DNA of 64,000 nucleotides from Bacillus tianshenii (GCA_020524525.2 CP129018.1:1492115-1556114); one strand, 5' to 3'; counted from the stretch's first letter, positions 8,581 to 17,500 are shown. Notes: a model not told the origin generated them from the letters alone. Translations and numbers: made by a program.

Positions 8581-9723
8581 TTAGAGTGAAACCGCAATAA
8601 TACAAATATCATCATTAGATGAAAGCGAACGATTACAGCTTTGAGTTATTTTGGAAATCAAGGTATTATTCTTATCATGTTCATGCTCCCTTAAAGAGTG
8701 TTGAATCATCTTTAAACTTTGTATAGGCGAAGGATGTAAGGCATCCATAAGTCCGTCGGTATATAACACAATTTTTGCTGCTTGATCGTAGTGTAGTTCG
8801 CCTTTTTCAATTGGTATAGATGGAAAAGCACCTATCATAATGGTGCCCGTATCCAAGGAAGTAACTGTGCCTGATTCGATTACGTATGCAGGAGGGTGTC
8901 CGGCATTTACATATTGGATTTCTTTTTTGTGGGTATCAATTAGAAGATAAATGGCCGTTAAATGAGAGTTGATTGACTTATCAGCACCTTGAAATAAGTG
9001 ATGCATATGTTTATTAAGTTCTTGCATCACAAGGACCGGGTCGACTATACGTATAATCATTCCTCGAAGCAATGATCGAATGGACATACTAATTAATGCA
9101 GAAGAAATGCCATGCCCCATTATATCAAGTAAAATAATTCCATATTGATAGTCAGATATTTGAAACCAAGCATACATATCACCAGCAAGACTTTCACACG
9201 GAACATAGGTCGCCTCTACCGATATATTATCTTGATATAACGGTTCGCTTAAAACACTGCGCTGAACTTGTTTGGCCATTTCTAATTCTTTTGCAAAATG
9301 AATTTCTTCTTTTAACGGAACAGCTTTCATATGCCATATTAACCCTGTCATTTCTCCCTTGTGGTTAATGTTTGGTAGTATGGAAACATCTCTTTCCAAG
9401 CCGGAGTCCCCAAATAGACGGATTTTTATTTTTCCTTTTGAAATTTCTCCATTTTGAACCGTTGCCCAAAATTTTGACTGCTCACGATACGTTTCAGCTT
9501 CATAATAAAAGGTTTTAATATTTTTTTGAAAGAGGTTTTTAAGTTGAAATCCTGAAAGTTGTTCAAAAAGGCTATTACACCAAATAATTTCACCCTCAAC
9601 AGAAGTATAGACTAATGCAGCTCCACTATGATAAATAATCTCCAATAAACTTTTATTCAACTCTACAGGAGCTTGAAGTGTATTGATTGAAAAGCAATCA
9701 ATTGAATCATTTATATCCTTCAT
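8581..9723 (-). CDS. PAS domain PP2C-type serine phosphatase (RsbU/RsbP-like)
   Basis: This is a 380-residue soluble protein. Residues about 25-135 form a PAS sensor domain (LVYTSVEGEIIWCN..). A short coiled linker follows (about 138-158), then a SpoIIE/RsbU-type PP2C phosphatase (about 160-380). Metal-binding aspartates are visible at D182 (LAGDMY), D200 (LLDIMGHG), D323 (YTDG) and D371/D372 (SNDD). Such enzymes remove the phosphate from a STAS anti-anti-sigma protein, which frees it to bind its kinase. The matching STAS protein and kinase are two and three genes upstream in the same operon, so they are the probable partners. The PAS ligand is unknown. Confidence 0.88.
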   Translation of the reverse strand: MKDINDSIDCFSINTLQAPVELNKSLLEIIYHSGAALVYTSVEGEIIWCNSLFEQLSGFQLKNLFQKNIKTFYYEAETYREQSKFWATVQNGEISKGKIKIRLFGDSGLERDVSILPNINHKGEMTGLIWHMKAVPLKEEIHFAKELEMAKQVQRSVLSEPLYQDNISVEATYVPCESLAGDMYAWFQISDYQYGIILLDIMGHGISSALISMSIRSLLRGMIIRIVDPVLVMQELNKHMHHLFQGADKSINSHLTAIYLLIDTHKKEIQYVNAGHPPAYVIESGTVTSLDTGTIMIGAFPSIPIEKGELHYDQAAKIVLYTDGLMDALHPSPIQSLKMIQHSLREHEHDKNNTLISKITQSCNRSLSSNDDICIIAVSL

Positions 9724-9742
9724 CCATAGAAACCTTTCTTTC

Positions 9743-11431
9743 TTATATTTTAAATTTATTCACTTGACCATGAAGCTGGGATGAATAATTTGCAAGTTTA
9801 TTGGCACTATGTTTCACTTCATCCATAATTCCTGTCAACTCTTCTGAGGAAGCTGATACCTCTTCGGCCCCTGCAGCTGATTGCTGGCTAATACTTGATA
9901 TTTCTTGTGTGGAATCTGTAATTCTTTGCAAATATAGTTTGAATTCCTCTAGCATTTCTTGGATCTTTGTCGTGTCATCTTCCGTTTCTCTTACTTTACT
10001 GACGATATTGGTAATAAACTCGCCGCCTTGCTGAATAATTTTCACTTGCTCTGTTACAGCTTCTAAGTTACTTTCCATCGTTTTAACTGTTACATATGTT
10101 TCAGCTTGGATATCATTAATCAATTCTGTAATTTTTGAAGCCGCTCCATTTGATTGCTCTGCAAGCTTGCGAACTTCCTGTGCAACAACGGCAAACCCCT
10201 TTCCTTGTTCTCCTGCCCTGGCAGCTTCAATTGCGGCATTTAAAGCTAACAAATTCGTTTGATCAGCAATGTCACTAATTGTCGTTATGATACCTCCAAT
10301 TTCATTAGAGCGCTTACCAAGTTTTTGAATAGCATCAGTTGCAAACGTAACGGTTTTGGTGACAGTACCTAAGTGTTGAATAGCTTCATTAATTTTCTGG
10401 TTTCCTTCTTTGGCTAATGTTGTAACAGTAGCCGTATTCTCCACGTTACGTGCAGCTTGAACCATACCTTCTGAGAACTTTGCGTCTGATGAATCAATCA
10501 ATTTCACAATTTGGTTCGTTTGATTAGCTTGATGTGCAGCACCATCAGCAATTTCCGAAATAGTGAAAGCAACCTGCTGAGAACTTTCATTCGCCTGAAG
10601 AGCTGAACCTGTCAAAGCTCTGCTACTTTGATTCAATTCATTTGATAAACCATTCATTTCTTTAATTAATTCAACTAAACGCTGACGCATCGTTTCAAAT
10701 GACATGGCCAGTTTGCTTGTCTCATCTTTTGAAATCGGGATAATTGGTTCTTTCAAATTCCCTTCTGCTATCTCTTCTGTACTCCTTATCAGTTGGACTA
10801 TCGGATTGATAATTGAGCGGCCCATGATTGCTGTAATCATAACTGATACTAAAATAATAATAATTGAAGCGATTAAAATTAATAATTGTAAAAATTTGCT
10901 TTTATCTATCATAAAGCTAAAATCTGTATTCATCTCATCTAATGCTTTACTAGAATATTTATCCATTTCATTATGTAAATCTTCAGCTACCTGATCAAAC
11001 TCGCCCATTATTTTATTGCCTGACTGTGGACCACCTTCCACATATGCTTTGGCCATTTTTTGACCAGTATTATAGTATTCATCAAAAGCTTGTTCTAAGG
11101 TTCTTAGCTCTGATTCATTGCTCGGGTTTAGCTCTATCAATCTTTTAATATCTTTTTTAAAGCTTACTGCATATTCTTCAGCTAAATCAAATCCATCATT
11201 AAGACCGTCAAGGCCTCGAGTAGCACTAATATCTGTTAACCATTGTTGAACTTGAACGATCGATAATTCCATTTCTTTAACAGTTAGCGCTGTCTGTAAT
11301 GATACTTGGTCAACTTGATGCAGCTTTTGTTTGAAGTTCCCAAACTCCTTGTATTGATAAGCACTTGTGGCTGCAAATAAGATGAAAATAATTCCTAATG
11401 ACAAAAGAATTTTTGTACGAATACTTTTCAT
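9743..11431 (-). CDS. methyl-accepting chemotaxis protein inside a partner-switching operon
   Basis: This is a 562-residue transmembrane chemoreceptor. TM1 spans about residues 7-25, an extracytoplasmic helical domain about 30-180, TM2 about 182-205, HAMP about 206-260, and a cytoplasmic signalling coiled coil to the end. The highly conserved hairpin tip ([19 protein letters not shown]) that contacts CheA/CheW is intact. It lies 19 bases after the STAS gene and 20 before the phosphatase gene, all on one strand. Chemoreceptors normally stand alone or with che genes, so this placement is odd. It may report to the kinase/STAS/phosphatase trio, or be co-expressed with it. Its ligand is unknown. 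Confidence 0.9.
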   Translation of the reverse strand: MKSIRTKILLSLGIIFILFAATSAYQYKEFGNFKQKLHQVDQVSLQTALTVKEMELSIVQVQQWLTDISATRGLDGLNDGFDLAEEYAVSFKKDIKRLIELNPSNESELRTLEQAFDEYYNTGQKMAKAYVEGGPQSGNKIMGEFDQVAEDLHNEMDKYSSKALDEMNTDFSFMIDKSKFLQLLILIASIIIILVSVMITAIMGRSIINPIVQLIRSTEEIAEGNLKEPIIPISKDETSKLAMSFETMRQRLVELIKEMNGLSNELNQSSRALTGSALQANESSQQVAFTISEIADGAAHQANQTNQIVKLIDSSDAKFSEGMVQAARNVENTATVTTLAKEGNQKINEAIQHLGTVTKTVTFATDAIQKLGKRSNEIGGIITTISDIADQTNLLALNAAIEAARAGEQGKGFAVVAQEVRKLAEQSNGAASKITELINDIQAETYVTVKTMESNLEAVTEQVKIIQQGGEFITNIVSKVRETEDDTTKIQEMLEEFKLYLQRITDSTQEISSISQQSAAGAEEVSASSEELTGIMDEVKHSANKLANYSSQLHGQVNKFKI

Positions 11432-11449
11432 ATTTTCCCCTCTTTTATC

Positions 11450-11845
11450 TTAATAGTCTTGTAAGAGCTTCTGAAAACTTTCATCATTTTGCAACTTATC
11501 GAAAGCTTCTTGATCATTATGGACAATCGGAAACAACAAATGAAATTTTGCCATTGTAAAATATTCAGCAAGTTCATCGTTTGAAATGACAAGGACAATT
11601 TTATTTGTTCGTTCTTTTAAATGTTTAGCCAAATTTATTAGTACACCAAAGCCAGTACTATCAATAAACATGACTTTTTCCATATTAAGAATGTAGCCTT
11701 CTGCTTCCCCTATGTCTGCTTGTAGCTTCGCTTTTACTGTCGAGGTGTTCCCATAAATAAGCTTTCCGCTAAAAGCGATTTTTTCATATTGCTGCATCCT
11801 TTCAATATTTACTCTTACCTCATTTTGGTCTTCAAAATTTGTCAT
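11450..11845 (-). CDS. STAS-domain anti-anti-sigma factor (RsbV/SpoIIAA-like)
   Basis: This is a 131-residue single STAS domain. The phosphorylatable serine is S63 in the conserved FIDSTGFG loop. In partner switching the kinase phosphorylates this serine; the unphosphorylated form binds the kinase and releases its target. The start overlaps the kinase stop by four bases (ATGA), as in rsbV-rsbW or spoIIAA-spoIIAB pairs, although here the kinase comes first. No sigma-factor gene follows, so the final target is not visible. It is about 15-20 residues longer than RsbV. Confidence 0.88.
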   Translation of the reverse strand: MTNFEDQNEVRVNIERMQQYEKIAFSGKLIYGNTSTVKAKLQADIGEAEGYILNMEKVMFIDSTGFGVLINLAKHLKERTNKIVLVISNDELAEYFTMAKFHLLFPIVHNDQEAFDKLQNDESFQKLLQDY

Positions 11846-12276
11846 CTATTTCCTACCCCCATTATTTTAAAACCAAATTCGTAGGTTTCATTTCCTAGTT
11901 CTTTGTACCACATTTTATCTGTTTTTTCCTTAATTAACAGTAAGCCTCTACCACTTTCTTGCCATAGAATATTTTCAAGTTGCTTAGGATTTAATTGGTC
12001 TAGGTAAGCTTGAGACAATCCGCCGACAGAATCAATAACTCTTATTTCAATGTCTTGGCTTAGTTTTAATTGAAACGTGAAATATTGATTAATTTGTTTA
12101 GAATTATATTTTTTTGAAATTGCTTCTACCGTATTTATCAATGCTTCATGGATGAGAAACTTCAATATATGGACACGCTGCAATTTAAATCTTTCAAATG
12201 TTGTATGACAAACATCCATTATATATTCAATTGATGAAGCTGATGACTTGCATGTGAAAGCTACTTCAACGTCCAT
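11842..12276 (-). CDS. RsbW-like anti-sigma factor / serine-protein kinase
   Basis: This is a 144-residue GHKL-type ATPase. The N-box is HEALINTVEA (residues 43-52, E44 and N48), the G1 box VIDSVGGL (80-87) and the G2 box ESGRGLLLI (107-115). The size and the lack of a histidine phosphoacceptor domain mark it as an RsbW/SpoIIAB-type serine kinase rather than a sensor kinase. It heads the four-gene operon with the STAS protein, chemoreceptor and phosphatase. The start has a GGAGG seven bases upstream (minus strand GGAGGTAGCC). Its client could be a sigma factor or another output protein; none is encoded nearby. Confidence 0.85.
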   Translation of the reverse strand: MDVEVAFTCKSSASSIEYIMDVCHTTFERFKLQRVHILKFLIHEALINTVEAISKKYNSKQINQYFTFQLKLSQDIEIRVIDSVGGLSQAYLDQLNPKQLENILWQESGRGLLLIKEKTDKMWYKELGNETYEFGFKIMGVGNR

Positions 12277-12440
12277 GGCTACCTCCTTTCTTCAATAAGT
12301 CATACTTTAATTGTATACATTTTGATGAAAATCAAGTTAATATTACCATTTTAATGTAATTATAAAGAACTACATTTTGACAAGTTATTGAATTATTTGT
12401 AAGATTACATTTAAATATGATACGTGAAAATTTAAATTCG

Positions 12441-12470
12441 AAAAATAAAAATACCGGCACTTGGCCGGCA
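12441..12470 (-). terminator. terminator of the DAACS carrier gene
   Basis: A short GC-rich stem, CCGGC (12454-12458) with GCCGG (12464-12468), is followed by a T-rich run on the minus strand. Confidence 0.65.
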
Positions 12471-12478
12471 TTTTCTTC

Positions 12479-13705
12479 TCAATTGATAAATTTTTCTTCA
12501 CTTTTATTCACCACAGCTGCCCCAACAAGGTCACCCATTACATTTGAAGCGGTACCTACCATGCCAATTAATGCATCTACCCCTGCAATAAGTGCGACAA
12601 TTTCAATTGGAAGGTTAAACATTTGGAGCACAATTGATAGGGAAACAAGACCAGCGGCCGGAACGCCTGCAGTACCTACTGAAAGTAATGTTCCTGTTAA
12701 GACAATGATCAATAACTCTGTGCCGCTCATTTGAATCCCTGCCACATTGGCTGCAAAAATAACGGAAACACCCATGCGTAAGGCTCCTCCATCAGAGTTA
12801 AAGGCAGCCCCAAGCGGCAGACTGAAATTTACGATACGATCGGAAATTCCCGCTCGTTTCGCAGCATCCATCGCCACAGGAAGAGAAGCAATACTGCTTG
12901 AGGTGAAGAAGGCTGTTGTGTAAGCTTCCTTTGTATCTTTTAAAAACTTCATAATTGGAATACGGTAAAAAATCAAAAACATTCCATATACAAGTAGCCA
13001 GAGAATTGCTATTCCTCCGTAAAAGACACCAACCAGCTTAGCTAACGATTCTACTGTCTGCATCCCCTGCTTTCCGAAGGTAGTAGCGCTAATCGCAAAC
13101 ACTCCAATCGGGGCATATTCCAAGACGCCGGTCAATATACGAAATAGCATCTTGTTCGCTGCTTCTGCGAAGTGATGGAGCGTTTCTCCATATTGACGCA
13201 TGTGCTGTTCTGTTGAAAAACGCATACCTGCGATAGATAAACCAATAATAATTGCTAAAAACAAAATTGCAAGTATATCTCCACTTGTAAATGCTTCAAA
13301 CATATTTTTTGGAACAATGTTAAGGAAAACCTCTGAAACAGAAGGTGTTTCTGGTACTTCCACCTTCTCTTCTCCAAGACTTAACCCTTCGCCTGGATTT
13401 GTCCAAGCGGCTAATCCAAAACCAATTGAAACAGCTGCTGCCGTTGTTGTTAAATAATAAAGGAACAGCTTGCTCCCGACTCTTCCTAATTGCTTTGGAT
13501 TCATCTGGTCTACAGCCAACACAACTGTTAAAAAGATAACCGGTATCGCAATCATATTTAATAATCTTAATAATAAATCACCTAAGGGGGAAACAATCGT
13601 CGCTGCGGGTCCAACAACTAGCCCTGTTATAATACCTAATAGAAAACCAACACTCACTTTTATAACAAAAGATGTATTTCGATACACCCGCCATAATTTC
13701 TTCAT
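12479..13705 (-). CDS. dicarboxylate/amino acid:cation symporter family (DAACS) with altered binding site
   Basis: This is a 408-residue elevator-type carrier with the family landmarks: the first serine-rich hairpin FFTSSSIASLPVAMD, the NSDGGALRMG segment that replaces the usual NMDGT, the second hairpin VGTAGVPAAG, and the last helix DALIGMVGTASNVMGD. In glutamate/aspartate members that last helix reads DxxxDMxRT; here both the amine-binding Asp and the carboxylate-binding Arg are glycine. The substrate is therefore probably not an acidic amino acid. Monocistronic, with a terminator right after the stop. Family assignment is firm; substrate is open. Confidence 0.85.
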   Translation of the reverse strand: MKKLWRVYRNTSFVIKVSVGFLLGIITGLVVGPAATIVSPLGDLLLRLLNMIAIPVIFLTVVLAVDQMNPKQLGRVGSKLFLYYLTTTAAAVSIGFGLAAWTNPGEGLSLGEEKVEVPETPSVSEVFLNIVPKNMFEAFTSGDILAILFLAIIIGLSIAGMRFSTEQHMRQYGETLHHFAEAANKMLFRILTGVLEYAPIGVFAISATTFGKQGMQTVESLAKLVGVFYGGIAILWLLVYGMFLIFYRIPIMKFLKDTKEAYTTAFFTSSSIASLPVAMDAAKRAGISDRIVNFSLPLGAAFNSDGGALRMGVSVIFAANVAGIQMSGTELLIIVLTGTLLSVGTAGVPAAGLVSLSIVLQMFNLPIEIVALIAGVDALIGMVGTASNVMGDLVGAAVVNKSEEKFIN

Positions 13706-13786
13706 ATTTAACCTACCTTTTTGCTATGTTTTTACTTCTTTAGCATGCCTTGTTTTGTCATAACTTGCAAGAAATATGGTGTACAA

Positions 13787-13818
13787 AAGAAAAACACACC
13801 CATTTTATAAGGTGTGTC
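13787..13818 (-). terminator. terminator overlapping the end of a broken small gene
   Basis: The stem ACACACC (13794-13800) with GGTGTGT (13811-13817) is followed by TTTTTCTTTT on the minus strand. The stop codon of the small frame lies in the loop. Confidence 0.7.
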
Positions 13819-14014
13819 TATCTGCTATTTTTGGAGATAGCTTTTTCTTCCCTAAACGCTCATCATTTGCTTCTTCTTTAAGAGCTTGAAGCCATTTTAA
13901 TTCTGTTTCTAAGTGCATTTTAACGCCTATCAATATATAAAGCTTTGCCAATTCCTTAACATCTTCAAGCCTAGCTAAGTGGCGAGTAGTTCTCTAATAG
14001 TCGTTCAAATTCAC
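13805..14014 (-). pseudogene. small helical protein gene, probably broken
   Basis: Between two terminators the minus strand carries a protein-like frame that ends at 13805. It reads LARLEDVKELAKLYILIG, then VKMHLETELKWLQALKEE and ERLGKKK. Read from the GTG at 14014, which follows a GAGAGG, the frame has an amber TAG at codon 7. In the neighbouring frame the upstream segment reads GEFERLLENYSPLS and then stops. Joining the two segments across one frameshift near 13975-13985 gives a continuous amphipathic helix. A frameshifted remnant is the simplest reading; a sequencing error is possible. I do not recognise the family. Confidence 0.4.
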
Positions 14015-14030
14015 CTCTGCCTCTCAGTAT

Positions 14031-14059
14031 AAACACCCTGTTCCATGAAAAAGGGTGTT
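14031..14059 (-). terminator. terminator of the TPR protein gene
   Basis: Perfect 8-base-pair stem AACACCCT (14032-14039) with AGGGTGTT (14052-14059); the following T-run is short. Confidence 0.55.
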
Positions 14060-14993
14060 ATTCATCAAGTAACAGATCACTTGCACGACAAAGGATACAA
14101 TATGTTAACCCTTTTTTTCTTCGCCGTAAAACATGTCGGTGTTCTTGTTTCATCTCGATAATCGAATCCCAAAATGGGAGAACCCGACGTAAGCCCGAAA
14201 GATGCTGACGGATATTATCTGGATGTATGTCAACGTGATAAGTTAAACTGTTTCTAAAAATATTTAAAATGGTTGTATTACCAGTCCATTTATCATTTTT
14301 CAGAATCACATAAGCAATCCAGAACTTATTAACTTCTAATCGCCGGAGCTCCCCTTCGTATTTTATATACATCCCCTCGTCACTTAAAATGAAGTAGATG
14401 GTTTCGGGTGAGTTTTCATCTAAATAGCTATAATACCGCTCCTCTGACACAATACGTTTCTCATCAGGTGTTACGATTCGATAACGCAGCCGCTCCAAGC
14501 TTTCTGGTTCTGTAAGAAAAATTTCTTGTTCATATTGCTCCACTTTATCTTCGTCAATTTCTAGCTCACAATTACCTTCTAATTCTTGTTTTCTTTCCAA
14601 CGCTTGTTTTGCAATTTGAAACCCACAATTAGAAAGAAACATGTAGGACAGCATTTTCTGCGTATCATTTAATTCGCCTGTTTTCAATGCTCGTTCAAAA
14701 TAAAACACAGCTAAAGAAAAGAGATGTTCCCTGTAATAAAGATGGGCCAGCCGATAATTAGCCACTGCATGTTTAGGACTAAGCCGTAAAGCTTTTTGTA
14801 AATAGTTTCTTGCCATTTGTTTGTTTGGTCTTGCCGACATTTTAAAATTCTCACCATGAAAGACATAAAGGTTTACAAGCTGTGCCTTTAACATTTCACT
14901 TCGGTTAGTATCCTCCGCCTGCAATGCTTCGTTATAGGCTATTTTTAATTGATTTTCCTGTTGTATTGGTTCAATATCCCGAATTCGCTCCAT
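14058..14993 (-). CDS. TPR-repeat protein with possible C-terminal winged-helix domain
   Basis: This is a 311-residue soluble protein. Residues about 55-130 contain tetratricopeptide-like helices (ARNYLQKALRLSPKHAVANY, then RLAHLYY.. and FYFERALKTG). The C-terminal part (about 215-295) has mixed alpha/beta character, with a basic HRHVLRRRKKGLTY stretch that could be a winged helix, as in SARP/OmpR-like regulators. I do not recognise the family. A GGGGGAG ribosome site precedes the ATG at 14993. It is divergent from the metallopeptidase gene at 15088, 94 bases away, so the two may share a control region. Confidence 0.6.
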   Translation of the reverse strand: MERIRDIEPIQQENQLKIAYNEALQAEDTNRSEMLKAQLVNLYVFHGENFKMSARPNKQMARNYLQKALRLSPKHAVANYRLAHLYYREHLFSLAVFYFERALKTGELNDTQKMLSYMFLSNCGFQIAKQALERKQELEGNCELEIDEDKVEQYEQEIFLTEPESLERLRYRIVTPDEKRIVSEERYYSYLDENSPETIYFILSDEGMYIKYEGELRRLEVNKFWIAYVILKNDKWTGNTTILNIFRNSLTYHVDIHPDNIRQHLSGLRRVLPFWDSIIEMKQEHRHVLRRRKKGLTYCILCRASDLLLDE

Positions 14994-15087
14994 TGTAGCT
15001 CCCCCGCCTCAAGTTATTCTCATGTGAAAGCCACTCACATGAGCCTTGCTATACTATGAATATAACAAAAAAAGGAGCTGATGCTAC

Positions 15088-16413
15088 ATGTTAGTAAACC
15101 TTCAAACACTTTTTATTCGCCATGGGTTCTTAGCGGAAGATTTAAAAGAGGGCATTATGCCAACAATAGTGGGCCGTTGTCTTCACAATACAGTTGAACA
15201 ACTTAAAAAAGAAGGAATATCCCAAGAAAACATAACTGAAGATCAGTGGATTCATCTTTTAGAGGGAGCATGCAAACCTGAACGTGTTGGCGGTGAATTA
15301 TTGCTTGATTCTGAAAAAGGAGACCTTCCATTTGCTGACTTAGATACGTATGTCCGGGGCATTGTGAGATGGTTAAATGAACTTCGTATTTATACTGGAA
15401 TGTGCTGTGATGGTCACAATAAACGACCTGCTCGAATTTGGTTTAAATATCCTTTAACATTTAAGCAAAAAAGACTTCTTAAAGTATGTGCTCCTTCAAC
15501 AGTTGATTTACTTTTCCATGGAAGTGAGCGTAAGGTTTCTCTTCGATACAAAGAAATATCTGATTTGCTTGAAATGGCTGAACGTCTTTATGCAGTATGG
15601 CAGTCACCACGTATGCTTGATCGTTATTTAGCTGCTGCAAATAAAGCTTACTTTAAAAAGCTTTTCAATATTGTTGGTGAAAGTGGAAATGAACGAAGAA
15701 TACGTCAATACTTAGTAAATAGACTTTCGAAGCAAGTTGACGATGTATATGTGGACAGTGCAGGGAATGTTCTGGCAACCTATGAATGCGGTGACGGTCC
15801 AACCATCTTATTATCTGCCCATATGGATACATGTGAAGCGATTCACCCAACACGGGAAATCATCGAGAATGGGACAGTGCTTTCTTCAAGCAAAGGGATT
15901 TTCGGTGCAGACGATCGAGCAGGAATTGGGATTATTCTAAAAGTAATTGAAGAGATACACAAGCTGAATTTCAATGGGACAATAAAGCTTGCTTTTACTG
16001 TTAAAGAAGAAATCGGATGTGTAGGAGCAATCGAAATGGACCGCCGCTTTCTAGAAAACGTCGACGCAGCTATCGTTGTTGACCGGAGAAACAGTCGCGA
16101 TATTGTCACATCACGCATGGGTATTGATTTATTTTGTGAACAAGCATACGGTCGATTGTTTGAGCAGGCTGGCCAAAGACTAGGGATGGCAGATTGGAAA
16201 ATGACAGAAGGCGGAACAAGTGATGCGCTTATTTTTTCTCGGGAAGGCATACCTTCTGTCAATCTATCTGCTGGCTACCAATACGAACATACAAACAACG
16301 AAACATTTGATCTTGTCGCTGCCTATGAAACGATTCAACTTATTCGTGATGTGTTACATCATCCGAATGAACTTCAAAATGCTATTTCAAAAAGAACGAG
16401 CGCCAGCCTTTAA
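15088..16413 (+). CDS. M20/M42-like zinc peptidase with extra N-terminal domain
   Basis: This 441-residue protein has two parts. Residues about 185-430 are a di-zinc aminopeptidase core: H245/D247 (SAHMDT), D275 (GADDRAG), E307/E308 (KEEIG), D332 (VVDRR) and H401 (EHT). The lid insertion of classic M20 enzymes is very short. Residues 1-180 are an unrelated domain with CCDGHNKRPARIWF near position 106, which I cannot name. The family cleaves N-terminal residues or deacylates small peptides. An AAAGGAG lies 12 bases before the ATG. The gene stands alone between a divergent TPR gene and a convergent DUF169 gene. Confidence 0.75.
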   Translation: MLVNLQTLFIRHGFLAEDLKEGIMPTIVGRCLHNTVEQLKKEGISQENITEDQWIHLLEGACKPERVGGELLLDSEKGDLPFADLDTYVRGIVRWLNELRIYTGMCCDGHNKRPARIWFKYPLTFKQKRLLKVCAPSTVDLLFHGSERKVSLRYKEISDLLEMAERLYAVWQSPRMLDRYLAAANKAYFKKLFNIVGESGNERRIRQYLVNRLSKQVDDVYVDSAGNVLATYECGDGPTILLSAHMDTCEAIHPTREIIENGTVLSSSKGIFGADDRAGIGIILKVIEEIHKLNFNGTIKLAFTVKEEIGCVGAIEMDRRFLENVDAAIVVDRRNSRDIVTSRMGIDLFCEQAYGRLFEQAGQRLGMADWKMTEGGTSDALIFSREGIPSVNLSAGYQYEHTNNETFDLVAAYETIQLIRDVLHHPNELQNAISKRTSASL

Positions 16414-16431
16414 GGGGGCGCTTGTTGGATG

Positions 16432-17238
16432 TTAAGCCTTTTCTTCTTCAAACATTTTATTTAACTTTTGGTACGTATGCGGGAATTGTGCTTCATAACG
16501 TAAGTACGTTGGAATTGGATATCGTACACCGCCTTTATGCGTACCCTGTAAGCCTTCAAGAAAATCATCCACCATTGAATAAGGGAACGTAAAGGCCATT
16601 TCATGATCATGAGTTTGACCAAACACTCGGTCACCGTAGCATGGTAAGATTACTTGCGGTTTATCTGTTTGCTTTGTGCGGATAATTAAGTCCGCACAGT
16701 CAGCACGAGATGAGAAACTTGACGTGATTTCCCCACCTGTGTTGTACAGTGCTGCTGCGACCATTCGCATGACTTGAGCTGAGTTCCCGTAGACAATGAC
16801 AAGCTCAGGGTCAAAAGATGCTCTTGTAAGCGGGGAAATGACAACAGTGCCAGCCTCTGCTTTTGTAAATTTCGGAACAGCGGCTTCTGTTTTTGCCCCA
16901 AGCTCACATGTTTTTGTATACATTTGGTTAGGCAGGTTTCCATCTTTATAAAAATCAATTTCATCTTCATAACCAAAGGCTACCTTTGCAATTGGACAGG
17001 ACTGGTCCTCTGCTCCCATTGCCATTGCCCATCCATAACGGCGGGACATTGTCACAGCTTGACAGATACTAAACGTCATCCCTAAATCTTGTTTCGGACG
17101 TTTGATTCGTTCAGGTAATGCCTCTTCTTCCTTTAAAACTTTTACTGCCAATGGAAAGGTATCAGGGCGTACGTACTTTTCAATCGCTTCATTTAATACG
17201 ACTAACTTTTCTTGTTCAACCGTTGTTGCTTTCTCCAC
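16432..17238 (-). CDS. DUF169 family protein
   Basis: This is a 268-residue cytosolic protein of the DUF169 (COG2043) family, whose biochemical role is not established. Conserved features are SICQAVTMSRRYG, the EDQSCPIAKVAFG segment with a conserved Cys, the VVISPLTRASFDPELVIVYG region, and the CADLII..PQVILPCYGDR block. It starts with GTG at 17238, eight bases after AGGGGGAAG. A plausible promoter on the minus strand is TTGTCA (17309-17314), 16 bases, TACAAT (17287-17292). It converges with the peptidase gene, 18 bases apart. Confidence 0.8.
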   Translation of the reverse strand: MEKATTVEQEKLVVLNEAIEKYVRPDTFPLAVKVLKEEEALPERIKRPKQDLGMTFSICQAVTMSRRYGWAMAMGAEDQSCPIAKVAFGYEDEIDFYKDGNLPNQMYTKTCELGAKTEAAVPKFTKAEAGTVVISPLTRASFDPELVIVYGNSAQVMRMVAAALYNTGGEITSSFSSRADCADLIIRTKQTDKPQVILPCYGDRVFGQTHDHEMAFTFPYSMVDDFLEGLQGTHKGGVRYPIPTYLRYEAQFPHTYQKLNKMFEEEKA

Positions 17239-17359
17239 ATTTCTTCCCCCTTACAAAATATCGTATTCTTAATATTTTGACATTTAATTGTAGAATCCTG
17301 CTTTCATATGACAAACCTTCCCTATCATACATTAAAACAAGGCGAATTGAGGTGATAAC

Positions 17360-17500
17360 ATGTGGAAAATAATCGATTGGCAACTGGTTAGCTTTGTCTC
17401 TATGACAATGCTTCAAGACTATTGGCTGCACATCCACCTTCCGAAAGTTTATTATTATGATACTCTTTTTGAACAGAATAACGATAAAAAGGCGGCCTAA
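17360..17500 (+). CDS. small ORF, 46 residues, unknown
   Basis: This short plus-strand frame starts with ATG at 17360, seven bases after a good GAGGTGA. It encodes a tryptophan- and tyrosine-rich peptide (MWKIIDWQLV.., ..QDYWLHIHLP..). Its stop lies in the loop of the terminator at 17488-17513. The frame sits between the promoter side of the DUF169 gene and the end of mntD. There is no clear promoter. It may be a real small protein, or a chance frame with a good ribosome site. Confidence 0.4.
   Translation: MWKIIDWQLVSFVSMTMLQDYWLHIHLPKVYYYDTLFEQNNDKKAA

Noticed and set aside
8390-8584. 64-codon plus-strand frame in the SAM riboswitch region
   Set aside because: It is the complement of a conserved aptamer and has no ribosome site.
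17216-17437. 73-codon minus-strand frame upstream of the DUF169 gene
   Set aside because: It overlaps the DUF169 start and the plus-strand small ORF, lacks a ribosome site, and has no clear protein character.
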